From the NCBI GenBank assembly GCA_029256665.1, contig JAQSXN010000153.1:1-7993 (forward strand): DNA of 7,993 bases, in the 5' to 3' direction. The stretch's first letter is position 1, and every line of letters starts with the position of its first letter. The notes below the pieces were generated by a model. That model searched no databases, had not been told where the DNA came from, and was given only the letters and a program-made list of their open reading frames with translations. This DNA is from Paenibacillus sp. (lineage in GTDB: Bacteria; Bacillota; Bacilli; Paenibacillales; Paenibacillaceae). The translations under genes were made by a program, and so were the position numbers. Positions 1 through 6,016 of the stretch are shown here, in pieces.

Positions 1-270
1 GATCCTTTGTTCGACGGGCTGTACAGCGCGGGCGAATACGGAACCGCAAGCAAAGTCGATCTGGTCGCAAGGCTGCTTCAAGATCATGGCTTAACGCCTT
101 CCAAGGATATTTGGATGGTGGGCGATCGTTCGTCGGATGTGGAAGCGGGGAGCAAAAATGGCTTGACGACGGTTGGATGCGCCTATGCGGTTTACGGCAA
201 GCAGGCCGAACTTTCCGGCGCCGATATCCGGATCAGCTCCTTTCCGGAGCTATTATCCATTCAGACGTGA
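1..270 (+). CDS. HAD-superfamily hydrolase, C-terminal part (partial, 5' end outside the window)
   Basis: The reading frame is open from the first base, so this is the last 89 residues of a longer protein. The TTG at position 7 is an internal leucine codon, not a start. HAD motif III is represented by the lysine in T-A-S-K-V-D-L. Motif IV is G-D-R-S-S-D-V-E-A-G, whose acidic residues hold Mg2+ in this family. The following A-G-x-x-N-G-L-x-T-x-G segment is typical of phosphoglycolate phosphatase-like (subfamily I) HAD enzymes, which remove phosphate from small cytosolic metabolites through an aspartyl-phosphate. The nucleophile motif D-x-D and the cap domain lie upstream of the window, so the substrate cannot be predicted. 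The gene converges on the yheC/yheD-like operon. The family call is secure; phosphoglycolate specificity is only a possibility. Confidence 0.88.
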   Translation, partial: DPLFDGLYSAGEYGTASKVDLVARLLQDHGLTPSKDIWMVGDRSSDVEAGSKNGLTTVGCAYAVYGKQAELSGADIRISSFPELLSIQT

Positions 271-331
271 CCGTGTAGCATTTTAAACCTTCATACAGTC
301 GATTGGCTCGCTCACCTAGCTGGCTCTCTCC

Positions 332-356
332 TCCAAACGGTGTAAACGTGCACGGT
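332..356 (+). repeat. 25-bp direct repeat, copy 1
   Basis: This is the first of two near-identical 25-bp units in the intergenic region, with starts 52 bp apart and 23 of 25 positions identical. It contains TGTAAACGTGCAC. The arrangement resembles the multiple transposase-binding repeats at the ends of IS21-family elements, whose termini begin with TGT. No transposase gene or opposite end is visible, so it could be an insertion sequence remnant or an operator-like pair. Confidence 0.6.
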
Positions 357-383
357 CCAGGTTACAAAATCCGAGGACGGTGG

Positions 384-408
384 TCCAAACGGTGTAAAAG
401 TGCACTGT
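384..408 (+). repeat. 25-bp direct repeat, copy 2
   Basis: This is the second unit of the pair, differing from copy 1 at two positions (C to A in the core, G to T near the end). Its core is TGTAAAAGTGCAC. The two changes let this copy fold with the bases just after it into a hairpin, which copy 1 cannot form well. Confidence 0.6.
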
Positions 409-412
409 TTTT
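387..412 (+). terminator. Possible weak intrinsic terminator downstream of the HAD gene
   Basis: AAACGGTG (387-394) can pair with CACTGTTT (403-410) in an 8-bp stem that includes one G-T wobble, around an 8-nt loop. It is followed by a short T run (five T at 408-412, partly within the stem). It lies about 120 bp after the HAD stop codon. The stem is AT-rich at its base, so this is a weak candidate; the hairpin at 515-559 is far stronger. Confidence 0.25.
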
Positions 413-514
413 AGTTCTCGTAACGAAAAGGATAGTTCAGTTCGAACGGGGAGAATGCCGTTCCAGTACTAAGACGGCGACAGCCGTTTCACCTTGTAAA
501 CTTCATCGCAAAAG

Positions 515-563
515 AAATCACTTTGCATCCGGAGCATGCCGCCAGATGCAAAGTGATTTTTTT
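515..563. terminator. Bidirectional intrinsic terminator shared by the HAD gene and the yheC/yheD-like operon
   Basis: A perfect 15-bp inverted repeat, AAATCACTTTGCATC (515-529) and GATGCAAAGTGATTT (545-559), encloses a 15-nt loop. On the plus strand it runs into seven T residues (557-563). On the minus strand it runs into TTTCTTTT. The minus-strand copy begins about 12 nt after the stop codon of the last operon gene, the normal place for the end of the operon transcript. The symmetry lets it also stop transcription coming from the HAD side. Confidence 0.85.
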
Positions 564-571
564 GTGCGCGA

Positions 572-1783
572 TTAGGGTGACGGCCGCCGCATCTTATTGT
601 CATCCTGATCCGCTGTCTCCGGAGAGACGGCCGTATGGGCCGGCGGTTCAGTCATGTCGCGGGACGCGACGCCCGCCGCGGGCTTGCGCTGCTTCTGCTT
701 ATGACGCCATAACGCGTATTCGAGCGGCCGCACGATCGCTTGCCGGTACGTCTCGGTTTCCCCGGCCCGGATAAACACTTCCCTGGCCGGCTTCGGGTTA
801 ACCTCGATCAGCCAGATGCGCCCGCGCTTGTCGATCGCGAGGTCGATCGCCAGCTCGCATAACGCGCCGCAGCATAACTCGAGATACTCGGCGAGACCGA
901 CGCCGAATTGTTCGACCTCCCGTTTGACCGCGTCCCGCTTGGCGGCATCCCCGATCCATTGCTCCAGCAATTGATCCATCTTGGCCGCGCGCCCTCCGCC
1001 ATGAAGATTGGCCGTAATGCTGCCCGGCGCGCCGATTCTGCCCGCGCAGCCTGTCATCCCCCACTTGCCCTCGCCATTCTTCTGCACGAGCAGCCGATAA
1101 TCATGTACGCAGCCATTGGATAACTTGAGCTGCAGGCCTTGCTGCACGATATAACGGACATCCTGCAAGTTCCACTTCGCCAAGTAACTTCCCAGCTTAT
1201 CCCCGCTCATGCGCTGAGGCGGGACGATCCGACGACTCTGGTCCCGTCCCTGCACGTTTAGGAGACCGCCTGCGAGCCGCTCGATACGCAGGATGCCGCG
1301 CCCGCCCGTGCCGTTAATCGGCTTCAAGTAAAGCAGCGAATGGGACTTCAGCATATCGCGGACGTCGTTTACGGAATGGATATATCGGGTTCTAGGCAGA
1401 TAGGCGCTGAACCGGTTGTCCTTCGACAACAAAGCGTGAATTTGCCACTTGTTGCGCAGCGGACGATTCAGGAATGTCAGATGGCTGTAGCGGGAACGGA
1501 ACTTCAGCAGTTGTTCGAAACGAGGCGTTCGCTGAATGCGGCATCGATCGAAGATCAGGGAAGGGAAAGCGGTCCAGCGCCGCGCCCATCTTCCCGATTC
1601 CGGATGGTAGAAATGCGCGTAGATCCGGTGCTTCGCATCATTGACGTCCTGAGGCGTAAACACGAATAGCTGAAGGCCGAGTTTGCGTCCCTCCACGGTC
1701 ATGCGTTCATAATATTTTCTCTCTTCCAGCGTGCCCGCATCATTGAGGTAGAGTGTCAATATGCCCAGTACGGGCTGCGTCAT
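572..1783 (-). CDS. YheC/YheD-family ATP-grasp protein, short form (last gene of the operon)
   Basis: This is a 403-residue ATP-grasp protein of the endospore coat-associated YheC/YheD family. The N-terminal alpha/beta segment starts at G-I-L-T (about 7-10). It is followed by F-D-R (78-80), N-K-W (111-113), L-Y-L-K-P with the loop G-T-G-G-R-G-I (151-164), Q-Q-G (214-216), D-Y-R (228-230), L-V-Q-K-N, the H-G-G-G segment (261-264), E-L-x-I-D (310-314) and the metal/ATP site E327-x-N329-x-K331. The family is predicted to make ATP-dependent carboxylate-amine bonds; the substrate is unknown. Residues from about 362 on form a polar, low-complexity tail not needed for the fold. B. subtilis YheC is about 363 residues, so the core length fits. 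The start lies inside the GNAT gene (44-nt overlap) and is supported by AAGGGG 8 nt upstream. The gene ends just before the terminator. The family is certain; the exact role is not. Confidence 0.93.
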   Translation of the reverse strand: MTQPVLGILTLYLNDAGTLEERKYYERMTVEGRKLGLQLFVFTPQDVNDAKHRIYAHFYHPESGRWARRWTAFPSLIFDRCRIQRTPRFEQLLKFRSRYSHLTFLNRPLRNKWQIHALLSKDNRFSAYLPRTRYIHSVNDVRDMLKSHSLLYLKPINGTGGRGILRIERLAGGLLNVQGRDQSRRIVPPQRMSGDKLGSYLAKWNLQDVRYIVQQGLQLKLSNGCVHDYRLLVQKNGEGKWGMTGCAGRIGAPGSITANLHGGGRAAKMDQLLEQWIGDAAKRDAVKREVEQFGVGLAEYLELCCGALCELAIDLAIDKRGRIWLIEVNPKPAREVFIRAGETETYRQAIVRPLEYALWRHKQKQRKPAAGVASRDMTEPPAHTAVSPETADQDDNKMRRPSP

Positions 1784-2237
1784 GCAGCATTCCCCTTTCG
1801 AATCTAAGCGTCGACTTGCCGGTCGGCCCTTTGTGTATGGATACGGCCTTCATGCCGATCCGGAAGCATAACGCCATGCTGGGTACGTTGTCGGCGGCGA
1901 CATGGCAAGAAAGCCGGCCGAGCCGCCCGATCATCGCTTTCATCAGCATCGTCCCCACGCCGAGACGCCTGGCGCCTTGGCGGACGACGAGCAGGCAGCC
2001 GCCGTCGCCGCCATCCGACGCGAAGCCGAGTCCGGTTATCATCCCGTTCTGTTTCGTGACCGCGATGACCGCTCTGCTGCATCCGCCGCCGTCCGCTTCA
2101 AGCGAGGCGGCATCCAGATCCCGCAACGCGTGAAGGGAGGCGGTCGTAATGCGCTTCTCTCCGTTGCGGAGCACGAAGCCGATCAATCTCCTGCGCTCCG
2201 CGCGCCAAATGTCCGGTGTCAGAAGCAGCAGATCCAT
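1740..2237 (-). CDS. GNAT-family N-acetyltransferase embedded in the ATP-grasp operon
   Basis: This 165-residue protein has the GNAT fold signature in its second half. Strand beta-4 and motif A run from about 81 to 105, with the acetyl-CoA pyrophosphate loop R-R-L-G-V-G (90-95; consensus R/Q-x-x-G-x-G/A). Motif B follows with N117-x-P-S-M-A-L-C-F-R-I-G-M (117-129), the usual N-x-x-x-x-x-F-x-x-x-G-F/M pattern. Such enzymes transfer an acetyl group from acetyl-CoA to an amine of a small molecule or protein. The first 50 residues show no recognisable motif. The start is 1 nt after the stop of the upstream ATP-grasp gene, with GGGAGG 8 nt before the ATG, and the 3' end overlaps the next ATP-grasp gene by 44 nt, so translation of all three is probably coupled. 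This placement suggests it acts on the product or target of the ATP-grasp enzymes, which is inference. The substrate is not predictable. Confidence 0.85.
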   Translation of the reverse strand: MDLLLLTPDIWRAERRRLIGFVLRNGEKRITTASLHALRDLDAASLEADGGGCSRAVIAVTKQNGMITGLGFASDGGDGGCLLVVRQGARRLGVGTMLMKAMIGRLGRLSCHVAADNVPSMALCFRIGMKAVSIHKGPTGKSTLRFERGMLHDAARTGHIDTLPQ

Positions 2238-2238
2238 C

Positions 2239-3399
2239 TCAAGCGCCTCCCGCTTTGTTCGTTTTTTTGCGAATCAGATAAGCGCTGTATTGAAAAATGC
2301 GCTCCAGCGACTTCTGGCGGATATGGGCCTCGTCGAATTTCATCGGCTTGGAGTTGGCCTCGAAGAACCAGAGATGGCCGTCGCCGTCCACGCCAAGATC
2401 CATGGACATTTCGCCGAGACGCTGTCTCGAAGCGCGTTCGATCTGCCTCGCGATCAGGACGGTCGTGCGCCTCACCTTCTGTAACAGCATATGAGCCTGC
2501 TCCGCGTCGAATGAATACGTCAGAAGTTTCTCGGGATCCTCGATTCTGCCGCCGCGCGGGACATGCGTCGTAATGCTGGATGCTCCGGCGATCCTTGCGC
2601 CGAGTCCGGTAAGCTCCCATACGCCCGAACGGTTTTTCTGCACGAGCGCCCGAAGGTCGAATCTCCGGTCCTTGAAGGAAGCGAGCGGGATGCCTTGCTG
2701 GGCGATATAAGCCGCGCCGCCGCTTTGCTTCTGGATGCGGGTCCACAGCTTCTGCATCGAGGAGCAATTATACGTGGAGCTTTTTTTGTCCTCCTGTATT
2801 TTGAGCCGGTACGGCAAAGGTTTATCTTGGTGGACGCGGAGCGTCATAATGCCCTTGCCCGCCTTCCCGCTCTCCGGCTTGAGATAGAGGTAGGCGTGCT
2901 TGCTTAACAGCCGTCCGAGTCCGCTCGCGGTTACCAGCCGCCTGGTCGTGGGGATAAACGGCTTTGTCCGGCTGGATTTGCGAAGCCACTCGAACAATTG
3001 CCACTTATTGAAGAAGGTAGGGTTAAACAGCGCGAGCCGCGGATGGTTGCGGCAAGCGGCGATCTTCCGCCTGACGGCAGGCTGCATCTCGTCTTCCCGC
3101 TGCGGAATCCGGTTGTATATGATGTTGGGGAAGGGCAGTAGCGCCAGCTGCCACCCCCCGCTTTCCTTGTTATAGACATATCCCTTTAGCTTCTTGCGAC
3201 GAAGCAGCAGCTCCTTGGCCGTCAGCACGTATACGGTGAACCCCATGGATTGGCCGGTACGGATGAGGTCGGCGAAGTTGGCGCGATTGCCGCGGAAGTC
3301 GCCGCCCGGTTCGTCGACGGTCAGAATCGCGAAGACGGGCAAGGCTTTGCTGAGCGTTGCGATCTGCGTCTCCCGTTCCTCTTGCGTGATCATGCTCAT
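2239..3399 (-). CDS. YheC-like ATP-grasp protein, short form
   Basis: This 386-residue YheC/YheD-family ATP-grasp protein begins M-S-M-I-T-Q-E-E. An N-terminal alpha/beta region (about 20-90) is followed by I-I-Y-N-R (93-97), F-F-N-K-W-Q (129-134), L-Y-L-K-P with the loop S-G-K-A-G-K-G-I (171-184), Q-Q-G-I (234-237), D-L-R-A-L-V-Q-K-N (248-256), T-T-H-x-x-R-G-G (277-284), G-E-M-S-M-D-L-G-V-D (329-338) and E347-x-N349-x-K351. An in-frame TTG 39 nt further upstream was rejected as the start: it has no ribosome binding site, whereas this ATG has AAGGGGG 9 nt before it and forms the classic ATGA overlap with the stop of the upstream gene. The length is close to B. subtilis YheC. The protein likely acts in the mother-cell cytoplasm or at the forming coat. 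The reaction (ATP-dependent ligation) is inferred from the fold. Confidence 0.93.
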   Translation of the reverse strand: MSMITQEERETQIATLSKALPVFAILTVDEPGGDFRGNRANFADLIRTGQSMGFTVYVLTAKELLLRRKKLKGYVYNKESGGWQLALLPFPNIIYNRIPQREDEMQPAVRRKIAACRNHPRLALFNPTFFNKWQLFEWLRKSSRTKPFIPTTRRLVTASGLGRLLSKHAYLYLKPESGKAGKGIMTLRVHQDKPLPYRLKIQEDKKSSTYNCSSMQKLWTRIQKQSGGAAYIAQQGIPLASFKDRRFDLRALVQKNRSGVWELTGLGARIAGASSITTHVPRGGRIEDPEKLLTYSFDAEQAHMLLQKVRRTTVLIARQIERASRQRLGEMSMDLGVDGDGHLWFFEANSKPMKFDEAHIRQKSLERIFQYSAYLIRKKTNKAGGA

Positions 3400-4772
3400 T
3401 GGCCCGTTCCCCCTTGGAAGCGGCTCAAATAAAGGCAATGGTCCACGATATAGGACACGGAGGCTTTGCCCTCGGAGCGTAGCGCGGGAAGCTTGAAGAT
3501 CGAGCGGCCGGGCTTGGCGTTCGCTTCGAACATCCAGACTTCGCCTGCCTTGTCTATGCCGATATCGAGCCCAAGCTCTCCGAGGCGATGGGGATAGTTG
3601 CGTTCGATCGCTTCGGACAGCTTGACGGCGACCCGCCTTGCCTTCTCCAGCATGGCGCCGGCTTCGCCGCCGAAGGTGCGGCCGAGCGCTTGATCCGGCG
3701 TAAGCAGGGATCCTCCGTTTTTGACATGCGTCGTGACGCTGCCCCGCCCTGCTTTCTTGGCCCCTACGCCGGCCGCGATCCAGCGGTTGCTGCCGTTCTT
3801 GTGCATATGGAACCTGAAATCGATGGGACAGCGGTCCAGCTCGATAAGCCTTATGCCTTGCTGCGCGACATAGCCGCTCATTCGGCTGCCCAGGCGCGCC
3901 TGGAGCATGCGCATCATCGTCTGGAAGCTGCTGTATCTGACCAGCACGTTCTCGCTGCCTCGGCGGTAACGAACAAAATATCCGCGGCGGGGATGGTACG
4001 TCAGCCGGTAGATGCCGATGCCCAGACTGCCTCCGCCCGGCTTGTAGTATAGAAATTTATGTTTGTCGAGCATCTCTTTTATTTTGGCGGAAGACGGATT
4101 CGGCACGGATTCGGGGAGGTGGGCAAGCGCCTCGGGATCGTTGTCGAGCAGCTTGTAGACATCGGCTTTGTTAAGGAAGCTCCAGTTGAATATCGGAATT
4201 TGGCGTTTCACGAATCGTTCGCGCACGGCGCTGATATAGGCCGAGGTTTCCGCCTTCCGGTTGGGCAGGCGGTTGTAGATCACATCCGGCAGCGGCACGA
4301 TTCTGCGGTACCAGCCCCCTTGCGGATTAAGGAAATAACCGTTGACGGTTTCCTGCTGCCAGTTAATGTCGCCGGGCGTAAAGCCGAACATAAACGCTTT
4401 GCGGTCTCCTGAACGGATGACTTGCTTGATGAATCCGGAGCGGGTCCCGAACGGATAACTTTCGGATTCGTGAATGGTATCGGTCAGAATGCCCACCAGC
4501 GGACCTAGCTGAATCTCGTTGTCGCCGTTCGCCTGTATGAAGACGATGCCGGATTTGGGCACTCGGATGGATTGTCGCACGCCCGCGGAAAGGTACAGGT
4601 GGTTGCCGGCGCGTTTGAGCGGTTTAATGGCCGCGGTAATGACTTCGCCTCCCAGCCGGAGAAGGGTCGACTTCTTGCCGGACAGCTTAAGCTGCCCCAT
4701 GAGGGATCTGGAGACGTACACGATCTTATCGGATGCTTGAGAGAAATGGACGTTGCAAGTTGTCAAACTCAT
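3396..4772 (-). CDS. yheD: YheD-like ATP-grasp protein, long form (endospore coat-associated)
   Basis: This 458-residue protein matches B. subtilis YheD in size (about 453) and layout. A beta-rich N-terminal domain (about 1-88) is followed by L-G-P-L-V-G-I-L-T (89-97), V-I-Y-N-R (164-168), F-L-N-K (199-202), Y-Y-K-P with the loop G-G-G-S-L-G-I-G-I (242-254), Q-Q-G-I (304-307), D-F-R-F-H-M-H-K-N (318-326), T-T-H-V-K-N-G-G (347-354), G-E-L-G-L-D-I-G-I-D (398-407) and E416-x-N418-x-K420. H-M-H-K replaces the L-V-Q-K seen in the four paralogues, which I take as the YheD-type signature. The glycine loop has Ile where the others have Lys or Arg. B. subtilis YheD is a SigE-dependent protein that assembles around the forespore. 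The ATG at 4772 was chosen over one 30 nt upstream because CAGGAGG sits 7 nt before it. It lies 34 nt after the preceding gene and overlaps the next by 4 nt. Confidence 0.93.
   Translation of the reverse strand: MSLTTCNVHFSQASDKIVYVSRSLMGQLKLSGKKSTLLRLGGEVITAAIKPLKRAGNHLYLSAGVRQSIRVPKSGIVFIQANGDNEIQLGPLVGILTDTIHESESYPFGTRSGFIKQVIRSGDRKAFMFGFTPGDINWQQETVNGYFLNPQGGWYRRIVPLPDVIYNRLPNRKAETSAYISAVRERFVKRQIPIFNWSFLNKADVYKLLDNDPEALAHLPESVPNPSSAKIKEMLDKHKFLYYKPGGGSLGIGIYRLTYHPRRGYFVRYRRGSENVLVRYSSFQTMMRMLQARLGSRMSGYVAQQGIRLIELDRCPIDFRFHMHKNGSNRWIAAGVGAKKAGRGSVTTHVKNGGSLLTPDQALGRTFGGEAGAMLEKARRVAVKLSEAIERNYPHRLGELGLDIGIDKAGEVWMFEANAKPGRSIFKLPALRSEGKASVSYIVDHCLYLSRFQGGTGQ
3409..3415 (-). promoter_or_regulatory. 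Ribosome binding site deciding the start at 3399
   Basis: AAGGGGG on the minus strand lies 9 nt before the ATG at 3399, inside the last codons of the upstream gene. The longer alternative reading from the TTG at 3438 has no comparable site. Confidence 0.75.
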
Positions 4773-4779
4773 CGATAAA

Positions 4780-4786
4780 CCTCCTG
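4780..4786 (-). promoter_or_regulatory. Ribosome binding site deciding the start at 4772
   Basis: CAGGAGG on the minus strand lies 7 nt before the ATG at 4772. The upstream in-frame ATG at 4802 would place this site within the coding sequence and has no equivalent of its own. Confidence 0.8.
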
Positions 4787-4806
4787 AACTTTTGAAGACC
4801 ATAACC

Positions 4807-6003
4807 TCATGGCCGATTTTTCGATTGCGGGCGGGAGAGGCGGGAAGCGGATTCGTCGGCCGTCGTCATGGCCTTGCCGCCACGATTCGTCAAATAGCGG
4901 GCATATTGCAGCAGCCGGGTAATGGAGAGCGTTGCCGCCGCGCGGTCGCCGGTTTGCCGGAAGGCGTCGCGCCCCGGCTTGGCGTTGACCTCCAGAAGCC
5001 AGAGCTTGCCGCTAGGTTCTAGTCCGAAGTCGAAGGCGAGCTCGCCGAATCGACCGAAGTTCTCTTCGAGCAACACGGCGGTCTGCCCGCTTATCGTATG
5101 AATTTTGGCTAGCAAATGTTCGGCTTTGGTTCTCATGAAGCTCGCCGCCAGCGTATCCGCCGCGGGCTGGGCGCTGCCGCCGCCGTGCAGATTGGAAGTC
5201 AGCGATTCCGGTTGTCCGAGCCGCGCGGCCGAGCCGGATACTTGCCATTGCCCTTTCTCGTCCTTCTGCAGCAAGACCCGTATGTCGTAAGGTCTGTCGT
5301 CCGCGGTTCGCAGAGGGAGATAAGGCTGGATGAGAAACGGGGAGCTCCCCATAAACGATTGAAGCCATTGTCCGAGCGCGGGGAAGCTGCGGAAGGCTTG
5401 CTTGAACGACACGTTATTACGCGTTCTTCCCCGAACGATCAGTTCCGTCGATGAGGAGTAAGGAGCTTCGATATGCAGAAACCCTCTGCCCTGCATCCCG
5501 GCCGCCGGCTTGAGGACGGCCCCGCGCGGGAGATCCGGCAGCAAATATTCGAGCTGGCTTATATTGCGGTACGGAGCCGTCGCGGGCAGGTAGGGGGCGA
5601 TCGAAGAGTAACCGCGCAAGCAATCGTAGACGCGAAGCTTGGAAGGAAGCCTTCCGTTAATCCGTTCGTGGCGCTTCCGTTCGCCGAGCGCGCTGAGCGC
5701 GGCGGCGCACCGTCTTCGGCTGTCGGCAGACTTGGGAAAGCTCCGGTCGTATACGACGTCGGGCAGCGGCACCCGCGAGGGCTGCCAGCTCCCGCCTTCG
5801 AGCCGGCAGCCGATCAGCGTTCCGGACGCGGGATCGTAGCTGTCGGGGGAAAAAACGTATACGTCAATGCCAAGCGCTGCCGAAGCGGCGCTTAAATTGC
5901 GGCACAGATTAGGCTCCGGCGGGAGTAGCGTTCCGGGCGACACCGTCCCGCTGCCCGCTAGCGAAGCTGCCATAATGCCAAGTGCGATCGTTCTTTGCGG
6001 CAT
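4807..6003 (-). CDS. YheC-like ATP-grasp protein, short divergent form
   Basis: This 398-residue protein is the most divergent ATP-grasp member here. It opens with L-G-I-M-A-A-S-L (8-15), which aligns with the first beta strand of the family rather than being a signal peptide. Then come V-V-Y-D-R (83-87), S-K-L-R (121-124) where most paralogues have N-K-W or N/D-K, V-L-K-P with the loop A-G-M-Q-G-R-G-F (163-175), Q-P-Y (226-228) in place of Q-Q-G, D-I-R-V-L-L-Q-K-D (240-248), S-N-L-H-G-G-G (270-276), G-E-L-A-F-D-F-G-L (320-328) and E338-x-N340-x-K342. The catalytic core is therefore intact. Residues after about 375 are a polar tail. AAGGAGG, overlapping the stop codon of the upstream gene, lies 8 nt before the ATG, and the genes are 13 nt apart. 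It is expected to work with the co-transcribed paralogues; the substrate is unknown. Confidence 0.9.
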   Translation of the reverse strand: MPQRTIALGIMAASLAGSGTVSPGTLLPPEPNLCRNLSAASAALGIDVYVFSPDSYDPASGTLIGCRLEGGSWQPSRVPLPDVVYDRSFPKSADSRRRCAAALSALGERKRHERINGRLPSKLRVYDCLRGYSSIAPYLPATAPYRNISQLEYLLPDLPRGAVLKPAAGMQGRGFLHIEAPYSSSTELIVRGRTRNNVSFKQAFRSFPALGQWLQSFMGSSPFLIQPYLPLRTADDRPYDIRVLLQKDEKGQWQVSGSAARLGQPESLTSNLHGGGSAQPAADTLAASFMRTKAEHLLAKIHTISGQTAVLLEENFGRFGELAFDFGLEPSGKLWLLEVNAKPGRDAFRQTGDRAAATLSITRLLQYARYLTNRGGKAMTTADESASRLSRPQSKNRP

Positions 6004-6016
6004 GGCTGCTGCCTCC

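Noticed and set aside
444..489. Small inverted repeats GAACGG/CCGTTC (444-463) and a 7-bp stem around GACA (472-489)
   Set aside because: The stems are short with no T run or conserved RNA motif. They are expected by chance in GC-rich DNA and are not called as RNA or regulatory features.
303..575. Open frame of 90 residues on the plus strand between the HAD gene and the operon
   Set aside because: It starts at a TTG without a ribosome binding site, runs through both direct repeats and the 15-bp terminator stem, and has no protein-like character.
1902..2573. Long plus-strand open frame of 223 residues
   Set aside because: It is antisense to the GNAT gene and the ATP-grasp gene at 2239-3399. 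Its Arg/Ser/Pro-rich composition is typical of an antisense shadow in GC-rich DNA.
2219..2767. Minus-strand 182-residue open frame in another phase
   Set aside because: It overlaps the ATP-grasp gene at 2239-3399, which has clear family motifs. The alternative frame is Arg-rich and has no motif.
3400..3438. Upstream TTG start extending the ATP-grasp gene at 2239-3399 by 13 residues
   Set aside because: There is no ribosome binding site before the TTG. The ATG at 3399 has one and forms an ATGA overlap with the upstream stop codon.
5935..6003. Possible signal peptide at the start of the protein encoded at 4807-6003 (L-G-I-M-A-A-S-L-A-G)
   Set aside because: The segment aligns with the first beta strand (G-I-L-T, L-V-G-I-L) of the paralogues, lacks a proper hydrophobic core of sufficient length, and ATP-grasp enzymes need cytosolic ATP.
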